In this document: positions 24,704-38,074 of the stretch, one piece after another | How positions within the stretch are numbered: the stretch's first letter is position 1 | Layout: every line of letters begins with the position of its first letter | DNA from: Penicillium oxalicum | Lineage: Eukaryota > Ascomycota > Eurotiomycetes > Eurotiales > Aspergillaceae | Length of the DNA: 64,000 bases | Direction of reading: 5' to 3' | NCBI RefSeq assembly: GCF_001723175.1 | Contig: NC_064652.1 | Span: forward strand, 3,038,001-3,102,000 | Position numbers and translations under genes: made by a program | The notes under the pieces: model-generated | The model's input: the letters and a program-made list of their open reading frames with translations, nothing else | Told to the model about the DNA's origin: nothing | The model's database searches: none

Positions 24704-27674
24704 ATGTACAATACGCACCGCGGCATGGTGCCTGCACCCAACTCCCGCCTGACGGAGTTGCTCGATCAGCTGCGCCAGGAGTTTGAGAGTCAATCCCGAA
24801 GCACCGGCGAATATGAACACCAGTGTACGTTTTCTCCCTATATTCTCGCGTATCCTGTCGACAAATAGCCTGGACTTGCCGTCTTCGTTCCCTGGTTTCG
24901 CTCTGTCTCGGTCTTTTCTTCTTCCTCCTCCCCCTCCCCGGATCGATTTCGCATAGCTTTGCTGGCCTCATTTCGCTTTCCACGTGCAATTTTCAGATGA
25001 ACATCGATTGGTCGCGCGTTTCACCTGTCTTTCGTATAAGTTGCGAAAGTTACTGAATTGTTTCTAACTGACAGATCACGCAGTGACCGGACAACTCCAG
25101 GAGATGGAGATGATCCGTCAAAAGGTGTACCAGCTGGAGCAAACCCAGATCAAAATGAAGGCAGAGTACGTTTTCCTTTGAGCGCGAGTCTTGCCAATCC
25201 ACTGTGAAAGCGGCCGTCTTCCCGTCCCAATGGCCAGTGCGCCACAGGGTGAACCCGGCGTCGGCGCGGTACATGGAAGATCGAAGATCAGATGACACGT
25301 CGTTTGTGATACATTTGGGGTTGTACATGTGACTGACTTTGAGCTATCTAGCTACGAGGCTGAGATCCGAATGTTGCGACACGAGCTCGAGCAGCGCGGC
25401 GTTCAGCCTGTCGCTTCGCACATTGCTGCCTCGCAACACAGCGGCCCCCAGGCGCAACCACCTTCATTGGGCCATGGTCCCAGCAATCTGTTCGGTGGCA
25501 TCATGACCAACCCAGCTGGTAGTGGTCCAGGCCTTGCCCCTCCCCCGTCCCAAGAACAGCAGCCACCCCAGCACACCCTCCAACAGCCTGCTTCGGCCAC
25601 CCAGCCGGGTGCGCCGCAGCCCCCCCAGAGCTTCCCCGGAGCTATCAGCCTGGCGGTGCTGTGAATGGTACGTCAGTCACGCATCGACAATTCCGGAGAT
25701 GCATTTCCGTGCATCCGATCGCGTTGTCTTGGCCTCTTTCTTTTTCTTTCCCCTTTTTTTCTCTTTACTTTCTTTACGCGCCACCAGACTTGACTAACGA
25801 AATTTGACCACTCTTTTGGTCGGTGTTTTCGATTTGAACAGGATATGGACCCCCTCCCCCTCCTACCGCTTCGCCCGGCCCCGGAAAGGGTCGTCGCACG
25901 GTTCCCGGACCAGCCACCCCTCAGCAGACTCAAATCGCGTATCCCGACCCTCGTGCGTCGCCTCAGATTCCCCGTCCCACCCCACCCACTCAAAATCTTG
26001 TGCGCGCCGATCGCCCCGGTAACATGCTTGCCAATTGGGACCCTGCGGATCTTCCTGCCTCGCAAAAGCGGGAGGGCTCTGATTGGTACGCTGTTTTCAA
26101 CCCCGAGGTTCAGCGTGTGTTGGACGTGGAGCTGGTCCACCATCTCAACCACGACAGTGTCGTGTGCTGTGTTCGCTTCAGCCGCGATGGCAAATACTTG
26201 GCGACCGGATGCAACCGCTCAGCGCAGATTTTCGATGTGACTACCGGCCAAAACGTGGCAACCCTGCAAGATGAGAATGTCGACAAGGATGGTGATCTGT
26301 ACATTCGCAGCGTCTGCTTCAGCCCGGACGGAAAGTACCTGGCCACTGGTGCAGAGGACAAGCAAATCAGGGTAGGTTTCACTTTTGATATCCGAGCCGC
26401 TTGAGCTTTTCCTCCCTGCGAGGAGGGCCTCGACAGAACGCAAATCATCCGAGGAGGAGATCTCTGCGCATTCTCACGAGAGTCAAAACACTGACGGTTC
26501 CTTGTTTAGGTTTGGGACATTGCTGCGCGCACCATCAAGCACATCTTCAGCGGTCACGAACAAGACATTTACTCGCTCGACTTCGCCGGCAATGGTCGTT
26601 ACATTGCTTCGGGCAGTGGTGACAAGACTGTCCGTCTTTGGGATATCTTGGATGGCAAGCTTGTCTACACTCTGAGCATCGAGGACGGTGTTACCACCGT
26701 GGCCATGTCCCCCGATGGACACTATGTTGCAGCTGGTTCACTTGACAAGAGTGTACGTGTCTGGGACACTACCACCGGTTACCTGGTGGAGCGTCTGGAA
26801 AATCCCGATGGCCACAAGGACAGCGTTTACTCGGTTGCCTTTGCGCCCAACGGTCGCGACCTGGTCAGTGGCAGTCTTGACAAGACCATCAAGCTGTGGG
26901 AGCTCACTGTTCCCCGGGGAATGCACCCCCACAATGGTAACAAGGGTGGCAAGTGCATTCGCACTTTCGAGGGTCACAAGGTATGTTGAGTCGCGCGGAT
27001 CATTTGATGAGAGATGGGAGACTGACTGCTTTGCTCTTTCCCCCTTAGGACTTTGTGCTCAGTGTCTGCCTGACGCCCGATGGGCAATGGGTTATGAGTG
27101 GTTCCAAGGATCGCGGAGTCCAATTCTGGGATCCCGTGACCGGTAATGCGCAGATGATGTTGCAGGGTCACAAGAACTCTGGTGAGTGTATTGTCTGACA
27201 GTTGAAACCCTGAGGGGACAGGGGCAGGGGAGGTTGGGAGTGGTGTCGCATCAGTCGAGGCCGTTCACCTCTCTTCTCTGCTTTCCCTACCCACTCGATG
27301 TGTGCCCCAAAGCGAGGCAACCATCTCGAGGTTTCCATATACGTCCCTGCTCGTGTGCTAATACCTAATCAGTTATCTCGGTGGCTCCCGCTCCGACCGG
27401 CAACCTCTTTGCCACTGGCAGTGGAGATATGCGTGCACGTATCTGGAGGTAAGCAAATCCCGACGTTGACCCTGTTCTACTCAACTTCGCCTTTTGATGC
27501 TCTAGCCTCGGGAGACGAGAGCATGTGCTTGGGACTCGATCTTAGAGCGGGACGCCGGATGCTTTCGAATTGCTCCCTCTCACAGCCCAACACCCGGCCG
27601 ACCTTTCATTGTGATATTTGACTGACTTTTTCTTCTTTCTCTGCAACAGGTACTCGACATACACAGGACGGTAA
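24704..27674 (+). CDS. rcoA: Transcriptional corepressor RcoA/TupA (Tup1 homologue), with apparent frameshift
   Basis: WD40 global corepressor acting with an Ssn6/SsnF partner in the nucleus. Exons 24704-24824, 25075-25165, 25352-25667, 25842-26371, 26510-26980, 27049-27181, 27373-27448 and 27650-27674 give about 588 aa. The Tup_N helical tetramerisation domain starts at the N-terminus ([18 protein letters not shown]), then a Gln/Pro/Gly linker, then seven WD repeats beginning near [17 protein letters not shown] and ending [11 protein letters not shown]. Exon 3 reads in one frame up to PPQSFPG and continues as YQPGGAVNG in another: one base is missing around 25630-25642. A weaker donor at 25609 (GTGCGC) would bypass the problem in frame. 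Identity is certain; the intactness is not. Confidence 0.92.
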
Positions 27675-30600
27675 AAAGGGTTCGGCTCAGCCACGGCGTA
27701 AAATGACTTTGTTTGCTTGGATTCCTTGTAGCCAAGTTGGGGGCTTTCAATCTTCGACGGTGTCTTTGTTCTTCTCACGTTGCTTGTGCGGTTATCAGAT
27801 TTTATTCTTTTGTGTGTGCGTCATGTTCCCTGCGTCGTGTGTTTTTGATATCTTCAATATGTGATCAATGTCGAAGTATGTTGTGCGCTATTGCGCATTT
27901 GATTATGTCGTATACAATAACACTGGCGGGAAGTGATTCCAATGGACAAGTGTAATCTTTGCACGCCGATGATCGAGCTGCCCTTGGTGTCTTGTGATTG
28001 ATAAAGCTCATAGAATTTTTCGTTGACGTGGCTGTCGTTTGATCTGTATAGTGTATACTGATCTGTTGCTCGGGGGGGCTGGCTTTGCCGATGTGATATC
28101 AACCTGCTACAACGCACGCAATGACTTTTGATGTAGAGACCTTTGAATGCATATTCAAGACCTTGACGAAGGCGCAATTCAAGTACCATATGACCATAGC
28201 CCAGGTCGTATAAAGTAGGGCTATAATATCCGCCGATCCACACCTCCGACAGCATCACCACTCGCAGCGATGTACGAATCCCGTCCTGATACCAAATCGC
28301 CGGGACGGTAGACAGTCGTCCATTCCCAGCACAACATGGCCATCGTGTCTTCAGAAGATCAAGGGTATCGGAGGGCTGTCGGCTACCTAAGGTCCCCTCG
28401 AGTACTCGGGTCTAGTGTCGACTATATGTAGTAGATCTAGGCATGTGCACATATTGCCCTTGCTTCTATTCTTACGTCCACTGACCTAGGACTCATAGGC
28501 AGCACCCCTAGGTATCTTTGAATCAGATTGATTCTTGTTATCTATGTGGTGCGTAGTATGTACATCACGTTTATCGTGCAAACGTCTCGACTAAAGTGTA
28601 CATACTCTACTACTCATCGCCGGTACATACTCACATGTCTAAGGTGGTGAATCTCAATAGAATGCCTGTTCTCCATAGATTCAAAAATGTCATGAGGATC
28701 TCGTCAGAATCAAAAATTGACTTGTCAGATTCTTTTATTTTTTTTCTCTCTCTCTCTTCGATCCCTCTCTTTTCGAAAATCGAGACTCCAGTCGAATTCA
28801 TCCCAGGGCATACTAGGTGAACTTTACTGCTTTTTGAAGGGAGGAGGTATAGACTGGTGGATAATGGGATACTGGGCGATCAGCCGTGATCAGCGTGATT
28901 CCATCCAGCTGGGACAGTACTAGAGTAACCTTACGAGTGATCAGGTACACTGCTACTGGGACAAACTGTGAGTTTGTTGCTTGTTGAAAAGGTTTTAGCT
29001 GAGAAAACTTGTGACTGTCTATAACTATTGGTCTGCTTGATCCCCCCCCCCCAAAAAGTGTGGTAGAAATCTGATCTACTTGGCCAAGCTGAGCTAAGCA
29101 ATGTCAGAGTGTTAGATTCTAGTGAGTGGAATCGCACTTGTGTAACATATCGTTGATATTTGGACGAGCGAGTATGCCTGAGCAAGCCGATGAGACTGAG
29201 GCCGATCGAGGCTCAAGACGCTCTGCAATGTTTACTCTAGATTTAAAGGGGTGGATTGTTTGATTGAATAGATTTATCAAGTATTGTTGGCTCCGGACTA
29301 GAATAAAAAAAAAGGCCGGGGATACTTCTTTGGTCCTCTATTCTATTTTGTCGTCGAATGGGGGGAGGGAAAGAGAAAACTTTTCAAGACCGACCATGGA
29401 AAAATATCCTGAACTCCCAATCGGACTCTACACCTCAAACAGACAAACTTTGAATACAGGCTTGAGTACAATAAATAAGTGCCACGGGATAATTTAGGAT
29501 ACTCACGAAACACACCCGACCATGACCAAGTATATATATACCATTCAGGACCGTGGTGAAGCCTGTACCTAGGTGCAGCTACATGCCTATTGTAAGGCAA
29601 TATGAGCTCGAGTAGGAACCCCGGCCCGGGTCAAGCCCTCACCTGTCAATTAAAGGCATGCCACAGTGGCCACTTACAAGCGCCAAGCGACAAGTGACCG
29701 CGCGTCTTTGGAAATCCGCCTACTCATCCCCCCGTGCCAACTGTGAATCATATAGCATGTAGCATGTTTGAGTTGGGAGAAGCAAAAAAAGAAAAAAGAA
29801 GGGGGGTAGAAAACTACAGTAGAAACATGTTTGGACAACTGCAGGAATTCCCCAAACGAGTCTAGTATTCTCATGTGGCAAATGAGCGACCGTACTATCG
29901 CACGGCTGCAGATTTAGTGCAAGGATCTAAGCACCTATGGACGGGCTTCCACATGGCCAGGGCTGAAAAAAAGGAGGGTCTCTGACGGCCCCCCCCCCTA
30001 AAATAAGATGACCTGGGACCTGGGATGACTGCGGTGAACTGAGGTCACTGGAGCAGGGGATGAGGTTGAAGATCTCATACCCTGAGGTGGCTGGACGTGA
30101 CATGTCCATACTGCATAAGGTGCAGGTAAGGTGTTTACCGAAATGCAGACATGGGAGTAGGACGGATCAATTGGGAATGATATACGGTTGGATGATAGTG
30201 CATCAGAGGCTTCAATCAACTCTTACCCGATTGATCATTCATATACACAGCTGAAGGAGTTCCAGGATGCAGAACTCATAACGTCGAGTGCCGGATGTGC
30301 TTGGGACTCGATATTAACCCTTAGAGATCTACATGTAGGTACACTAATCTATAAACCTACGGTACACGGTTACGCTCAGTGATTGGGCGATGGCGCTATT
30401 AAGCAATGTCGATGGTCATGGACTTAAGTACGGATAGGAGCTAATGTACACATGAGCCAAGCAAGCCCCGAGTTTCTGATCATCTCGATTCCGACTCCTA
30501 TGAAAGAATTGATGCAGGACCGGTCTGTGTCTAACCAGGGAATCACACAAAAACCGAAAAGAATAACCGGACATGTCATGAGAATTGCTATGCATGAATT

Positions 30601-32333
30601 ATTTCCCGGTATAAGTGTATAGTGTAAATTTACTTTGATATGTATATCGTGCACGTTGCCCGGCCCGAGGTGTTTGACACCGCGAATCCCAAGCCCCAAT
30701 GTCAAATGAAATTGCTAGGGCTCGGACCTTTGTGCGCCCGAGGAGCTGACCAACTCCGCCCAAGCTCCTGGACTATGTCAGTAAGTACGATGGCTTGTAA
30801 ATCCACAATGTACAAGCTTACACCAACCAAAACACAGGTATACTGTACCTTGAAGAATAGCCTTGCTGATCCTGCTCCATCCTACGCGCCCCGTCATCCA
30901 AAAGAAACAAGAAAAAAACGTGGCTTTGGACGAGAGATGAATAGTTGTGGAACAGGGCGGCACACCAAGGATTGATCTACAGTGCGCTTCGGATAAATAG
31001 CATACACTATGCTGTTTTCAGTGGAGCCTTGAGATTCGAATCCACTAGAGGTCTCCGGATCAGGCGTTAGGTAATGAGACCGAGATGAGGGGGAGGGGGA
31101 GGAAGAAGAAAGGGGGGAAACAAAGGGAAAAGACAAATCATAAAAAAAAAAAAAAAAAAGGAGTGGATGATGGGATGACGTGAGAACAGTAAGTTGGGGT
31201 TGTTAATTTTATGTTCCTTGTTTCAGATTTAGATTTAGATTTATTTTTAATTGTTCTCTTGGGGGTGGAGGGTTCGGCAAGCATATCTGGAGAAGCTATT
31301 GTCAGGGAACTCGTTCATCAAAGGGTCGATCTTGGCGTTGATTGGGCGTGACAGGGGAACGAGGATAGAGGTACCGTAGCTTCAAACAATGGGACGAGGT
31401 GCCCGAGTCTCATCTTGAGATTTCTGCATCTGCAAAGCACATGATAGCGTCGAGATGATTTGCATGCAGGATGTATGTAGAAGTCAATATAAGATTTCTC
31501 CAATATCAAGTAAAGCAGCATAAGGTATTGGTAGTTATGATCTGATTCATTAATATACACTGAAAATGCTATCTATTTACCCGGTAGTTCTAAACTACTA
31601 GGAGTCCTTACCGAGACTTTCTCGGGGCGAGAGAAATCAATATTGGATCAAGCAGCCCAACAACACCGAGTACGACACTGTAGCACGCATGACAACACCA
31701 CTACTACACAAGAAGACTTCACAGGCTGAGTCCCACATTACTCCCCTCTTTGGCCCCCTCGACGCGACCAGATCGAACCCCAAGTGTCGTGACGAAGGCA
31801 CCCCTCGTATCTACATACCCAACTCGATCGACTTGACCAGGATGATAATTGATAATGATAAATCATCAATAATTCACAAGCACCCAATGACGATTCCCCT
31901 TTTCACCTTCCACTTCCAAACTACCACTCAATTGACTATATCTAGTAGGTATTTCATCGTGGCTCGAGTCCGCACCGTCAATACAAAAGTAACAGTACCC
32001 CTCCTCTTCCTCCCCCTCTAAAAATCAATAAGAGGAAATCAATTAAATCAGTAAATCCAAAATCCTTCTAACCCCCCCAAATCCCTCACCACCAAAATCC
32101 ACAACCTGATGATCCATGTTTAGCCATGGTATTCGTTCGCCCCCTTCCAATCACAAGAGAGCTGCAAGTCCGTATCAGGCAGGCGTTCGTTGGAAATCGT
32201 CACACGCTAAGAATGCATGCATATGTACATACAGCTACTCCAGTACTCTTTCCTCCCCCTCTTCCTGGCTTCCTGGGAAGGGAGGGGGGGGCTACTCGCA
32301 CCAAGACTTCCCAGCATCATCATCGTAATCATC
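27675..32333. other. Gene-poor region downstream of rcoA
   Basis: I recognise no gene in these 4.7 kb. Short unrelated open frames (the longest 135 codons, minus, 27854-28261) have no domain or plausible splice continuation. Features seen are an 18-A run (31142-31159), C runs near 29045 and 29990, and repeats of ATTTAG near 31227-31243. Confidence 0.4.
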
Positions 32334-32699
32334 ATGGCCAATTCAGGTAATAATTCTGTTTTTTTTTTGGTTGAATTATACCAAGCTGAGCAACATACAC
32401 GAACAAGGTACTTTCGACATTAGTCCCCGACTCCCCGATCTTGCCGGCCCCACTGCACCTCCTCGCCCACGTAACAGCCCCCCTCCCCCTATACAGCCTC
32501 TTCTGCAGGATTGGGACGGGAAGGAGAAGAACCAATGGTAAGAGTTTTTGTTTTCAGATTGGATCTGTGTGAGAGAGAGAGTATGTGTGTATCTGTGTGA
32601 CAGAGAGTGAGTACAGTACATGATAACGCCTCTATTAAGAGTCGGGAGGCAGCCGAGACTGAAACTGGTCGACTCGAGGATCTCACCGGAAGAGTCTGA
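32334..32699 (+). CDS. Candidate small spliced gene, Pro-rich 66-aa protein of unknown function
   Basis: Three short exons join in phase: 32334-32346, 32408-32537 and 32642-32699. The protein begins MANSGTFDISPRLPDLAG, has a Pro-rich centre (PRPRNSPPPP), then PLLQDWDGKEKNQW, and ends in a charged helix (REAAETETGRLEDLTGRV). Donors are GTAATA and GTAAGA; acceptors are AAG and GAG, both less usual than CAG/TAG. I do not recognise the family. The text reads like coding sequence and stands alone in a 10 kb gene-poor region. An alternative acceptor at 32649 would give a different, longer tail through a 16-G run. No signal peptide or membrane segment is seen. Confidence 0.4.
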
Positions 32700-34208
32700 A
32701 GATGGAGACCCGGGGGGGGGGGGGGGGTATTTGGTATCTGGTATCAAAATTTTGGATCAATATCGACTGTATACGTGCGCTATGTACTATTCGGGATGAA
32801 AAGGAATTTCTGGGCGGCTAACTGGGATAAATCACTTATTCGCAGAGTGGAGCGGAACGCGGACGGGACGGCGGAAGGAGGAGAGTAACGTGGGCGCCAG
32901 CCGGGAGAGCGGACGGTGAAGAGACGAGAAGAGATTGGATCAGGTGATGAGACCGAGGAAACAAAAAATGAATGAGTCTGATGCATTCTGACTGGACGGG
33001 ATAGAAGAAGATACGATAGGTTGAAGAAAACATACCATCCCTCTCCCTACCGGGAGGCTGGACATTGGTTGGTGTGATCTCAAGAGTCAGCAGTCCAGGA
33101 AATCATAGTCCAGGATATAGTACTTTTGTCAACCAGTGACTCCCACTAGTCATCAGTAGTAGTCATCTAGGAGATCGGGTTGACCAACTCCCGTCACATG
33201 AGTTGATCCAAGCAGGAGACTCGGGCTGATCCGTGTTCGTGTTAATACAACGTAGCAGACGCTATTGGTGAACTATCGGAGTGGCACCGCGGATCCCGAG
33301 TCCAATCAGCGCAAGACATCAAATACATTCCCACCTTTTGACTACCGAACAGGCGTAAATTGTACATACCGGGCTCCGGTGATTCATTGGACCAGAAGCG
33401 TCTGTTCCAGAGTGGAGAGACGATGCAGTATTGCGTACGGGGGATGGACAGTGCTGTCACTTGAGGAGACTGGTGAGAGAGAGAGAGAGATGTACTTCTG
33501 AGATTCACTTGGCCTCTTCCCAAAGTGTGTCTGGTGATGCGTAGAAGAGGGTTTGTTTTAAGATAGCATGTACAGTATATATATACACAGTATATATACA
33601 TATTTTTCGGGACAAAAAACTCATTTTACTGGGATCGATATACTTGATTTTTTATCGTCCAAAGCTCCACCAACTATCCATCATCTCGTTGGACAAGTAC
33701 GAGGATGATCCTCCCACGACGCTGAACGACATAGCGTCGCCAAGCGCAGTCATTTTACCCTGATCGGATCTGCTCGAATCTAACCTCATCCAATCACTCC
33801 CTCTTGTATTGGCTCAGGGCTCCACCTTCCGACAGCCAGACTAGTGCATCACTGCAGAGTTCCGAGGCTGACCTGCCACGCGAGAAAGAAGGGGGAAAAA
33901 GATCCCTGCTCCGGGCGCAATCCGGCATGGACAAAACAGAGACCCAGCGCGACCAATTTCCACCCCGAGATGCCTCTTCTCCCGTCAAGTGACCATCGAT
34001 AGAATCCTGACTGTCGGTATATGTACTGCACTCCTCGATCCTGTATTCCGCTCATACATCATGCATCATGCATTGTGCATCCTATTCGTAGGGTCGAGGC
34101 TCGGATCGAATTTCGATCAAATAGAGAGGCTCTTTCTCTGTCTCCCCCTTTTTTCTCCTATTCTCCTTTTCTTTTCTTTTCTTTCTCTCTCTTTTTTTAA
34201 TAAATAAA

Positions 34209-34210
<2 letters not shown>

Positions 34211-34243
<33 letters not shown>
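34211..34243. repeat. (TC)16 dinucleotide microsatellite
   Basis: An uninterrupted TC array in intergenic DNA. It lies 440 bases from the (GA) array at 34686; the two are complementary on the same strand and could pair if transcribed. Confidence 0.95.
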
Positions 34244-34245
<2 letters not shown>

Positions 34246-34683
34246 CCTATTCCCCAGTCCTCTCTATGCATGATTTTCTCGCTCTGATCCAGCTCGACCG
34301 GAGATGAAAAGCAAGTGGTTCATCGTGATACTTTTTCCCCGACTCCCATTCCGATGGGACATCCGAAGGCCCGGGCCGTCCTCGAGGGTCGTTGCTTTTT
34401 TTTTTTTTTGCAACTGTTTTTCCCCCCCCTAGCAAAGAAACAAAAGAGGGCAACTCATTCCCCAAACAAACTTAAATCGATCCTACTTTCCATTCATCAC
34501 AATATCTTAGAGAGTGTACACTGGGCTTTCAGCATGTAGAAAAAACAAATTGAAAAAAAAGAGGAAAAGAAAAAGAACTAGTCGATCATGGCCCGGGCTA
34601 CAACTATCCGCACGGGTGCAAAGAAGGTCTACCACAAAGAGTTTGCGTCTCGGTTGAGAGGAAAATACTTCAAAACGGTAGAT

Positions 34684-34685
<2 letters not shown>

Positions 34686-34716
<31 letters not shown>
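34686..34716. repeat. (GA)n dinucleotide microsatellite
   Basis: About fifteen GA units in intergenic DNA, complementary in sense to the upstream TC array. Confidence 0.95.
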
Positions 34717-34717
<1 letters not shown>

Positions 34718-37700
34718 CCCAATTCCAGAGATTTGGTACCCTCCCCCAAACAAGAACCAGGGTCAAGGCGCAACGATCACCTTGGCAGAGGATTATTTGA
34801 TTGCCGCGCTACCATTGCGGTATGAGATGTTGAGTCGAGGACAGGCTTGACCTGCGGCAGGGGACTTTTGAATGGAGAGAAATGGAACCTGCCTTGGGAG
34901 AGGAGGTACCTCAACACATCTCCTCCAGTACAGCCGTGGGATTACATTCAAAGTAGTACTTTGAAAGTAGTACTTTGTCTTCTCTTGGTCGATGGTGTCA
35001 CGGGCGTGGTTTAATCATTTACACCAACTGGGTTTAGCGCTCTTGCCGAAGTCTTCCCAAGAAAGTCCCCACGCCCCAAACCCACCGGGCCGGATCCTCT
35101 CAAATAATCCTCGCCAGTCGCGGCTCTGATGGTTAATTACCAGCAATCGGAGGAGGAGGCCCATCAACACGAACTGACCGTTCCAACCCCGGCGTGATTC
35201 GACTATATCCCATTCACCTGCATCCGTCTGGCTCACCGAGAGTCGTTACTGAAAATTCATAGTTCGACACTAGACAGTTGACACTCGGCTAGAACTTTTC
35301 TCCCGGAGGAAGATGCCCTCATGACCACCTTTTCCGAAGTAGATCTCCATCAAGGAGATTTATGGGGACTTCTTTTTTGGGTCATTTTAGGCTCGCTTGC
35401 TGACCCCGGTCCAGTTGGGTCGCAAGGCGGGAAGGTCAATGATGTATCGCTACGGGTTGGGGCGGGCAGAGATTGTGGAGACACGCGAGGCTGCAGGTGG
35501 GACAGGACACTGGAACAGTCAGAGTGCCCCAGGGGGAAGGAGAGAAAGGTCCAAGGTATCGCGGACGAGAAGAAAGGAGAGTCGCATTAAATATTGGGGG
35601 AATCTAGTTCAGCTGGTCGGTTGGATTGGGTCGGGCGCCTTGGATCCAGGACACTATTTCTCAGATGAGAAGGGTGTATCATCAATAGATTCATGCATAG
35701 TATAGACAGTCTCGACACTCTCCAATCTATACCTGTCATAGTCTACACACCCACACCCACGACACAGCACAGCAGTCGTACAGTACACATGGACAGGAAC
35801 ATATAGATATCAAATGTCTCTTTCCACATCTCAAAAAAAGCTTTCTGGGAGGGGTTTGGATATACCCAGCCAGACTCTCAGCTCCGTCACGACAGTCTGG
35901 ACCCTCCAGCAGCAGTGCATCCCAGCCCATCATCAATCATGGCTTTTTCCATTTTCCCCCGGTCGAGTCCCAGGCGTCTCACTTGAGCCCACTGCAGATC
36001 ATTCTCCACGCCTTGGCGTTTCCCTGACTCTCGCGTCGGATCCTGTCGGTGCAAGATCCACCCGTCTAGTGTTCGAGTGTCTGTTGACAGAGGCCATGTC
36101 TCCTAGACAGTCGACACCGGTCTAGTAGACGGGAGACCCTGGATCATTTCGAGCATCACGATACTTGCATGTCACAGGAAAACTAGATACTCTCATCCTC
36201 GATGGGGGTGGATCCAGCTGTCCCACAGTCCCACGTACATCACCTCCATGTGTCATCTCATCTCTTCGCCATGCATGATCCTCGTCCAGGATTGGCACCT
36301 CGTCTCGACTAAATTTCCCTAATTCTTCCCTGCCCCCCATCGCTGGTGCTTTTGTCAGATCGCCCTTGTGGCACTGCGCCGCGCCTCGACCGGCTCCAGT
36401 TCTTGTCTCTCTCTGTCTGTTCCTCTCTCTCGGACTCTCTCGGCCTGTCAGGCACACGTCATCCTTGGATCTTATTTTGGTTTTTAAAGAAAATCCGCAT
36501 TCATGGATTCTCTCTCGCACTTTCTTTCTGTTTCTGGCAGGACCACAAGATCTCCCAGTCTCGTGTGCATCGGCATATCCACACTCTTTTCCAAGTGAGC
36601 TGTGCTCGATGGATCTCTTTTTTGCTGCCCGGACTTCTCTGACGGACAGAAGATACTAATGTACTCCAAATCGAGTGAGAATGTCTCCTCCCCCCCCCCC
36701 CAACAAACAACAAAAAAACCAACCCCAAAAGAAATAGAATAAGAGAAAATCCCGAGGAACCTCATGATATGCCAGAAATAATCAAAATATCATTTCCTTA
36801 TCTTGGAATTCTCTTGTATTTCTTGACAGTGCTCGATGCGGGTGATCCTCTAGCCGTGCACTGCGAGGAGTGGGTAGTGGGTACCTCACCTGGCCCGGGG
36901 GTTTCCCTGTCAAATGTGAGTACCCACGACTTGCCCGCTGGAGTCGATCCGCAGTCTCGGGATTGTGAGTTCCTATGTAGAAATTGCTTTTATGATTATT
37001 CATTTTCATTTTCTTGGAATCGTTTCATCGATGCTTTCGTTCGAGTCTCAGCCCGTGGCTGTCAATTTTTGGCCCTTTGCGCCTCATCCGCAATTCGACT
37101 CGTTCCGTTTTGTTTTTATTTTTTTTATTTTTTTTTGGCTTGTCGCCTCACGACCTTTTGACACTCGGATTCTATCAAACATCCGCGGGGACCTCGTGGA
37201 TCCCGTCTCATGCCTCTGGTCTACCTCTCTCTCCCCTCCCAAGAGGACGAGGATCATGGCTATATAGATCCGACCAAAGTCCCTTTTCGACATCACATCC
37301 GAGAGATCAGTGAAATTCGGGAAATTCCACCAACTGCTGCTGCACTTGACTTGATTGTTCCACGTTAAGTTTGCTCTCTCTCTCTCTCTCTGCATTCATT
37401 GGGATATTCTGGACTCTGGCTGCTTCTATTCGGCTGGTGCCTTGCAACATCTTGAACGGATTGCCTGATCTCGCAGAGTGCATTTTGCTTCGTCGATCGT
37501 TTGCTTCGCTTTTTTTGTTTTTCTTTTCTTTTCTTATTCCTACGTTTGTTCGATCATTGCTCTCTGTTGCCTTTCCAACATCCACCTGCCACCCTCCCCT
37601 CCCCTCTTAGGGTTGCCTTCTTTTATTTCTTTTTGGTTGCCTCTGGATTGCAAACCAGACGGCAAGAAACCTGCCGACGGATTCGAAAGGGTCAAACTGG

Positions 37701-38074
37701 AAATTCGAAGAGGGATCATCCCAGCAGATCATTTGGCTTTTTTGGGGCCCCTCACAGTCGACTTGGAAACTCACGAGGAGCACCCGCCTTCGGCACAGAA
37801 AGTAAAGAGCAAAAGCAAAGAGCATCTTCTCGTTGCCCACGGAACATCAAGATCATTCCGAGGAAGTGGTTCGGCATCGGTCCGGCAACCTCGCCACGTG
37901 AAGTCTCATCCTTCCTGAGATCATCCTCATCGTGACCTCGTGCGGTCTCATCGTCCTCGCAACCTCGGGTCAATAATCCTCGCTCTCGGGTGAGCGCTCA
38001 ACGGCCATCTCTCCCCCTCCTCCAACCGACATCAAGTGTAGACGATATCCATCATTATCACCGGCATCATCATC

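Larger units (their letters stand above)
32700..38074. other. Gene-poor region upstream of azf1-like gene
   Basis: This stretch of about 5.4 kb has no recognised gene. It holds a 16-G run at 32712-32727, a (TC)16 array, a (GA)n array, many T/CT tracts between 36400 and 37620, and several small open frames with no family resemblance. The right part, from about 36.3 kb, is pyrimidine-rich as in long fungal leaders and may be 5' UTR of the next gene. Confidence 0.4.

Noticed and set aside
31020..31055. GATTCGAATCC, a possible tRNA T-arm
   Set aside because: It lies within a simple hairpin (GTGGA...TCCAC) with no A box or cloverleaf upstream.
34588..34800. Open frame starting MARATTIRTGAKKVYHKEF
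   Set aside because: Most of it is translation of the (GA) microsatellite; there is no family and no in-phase continuation found.
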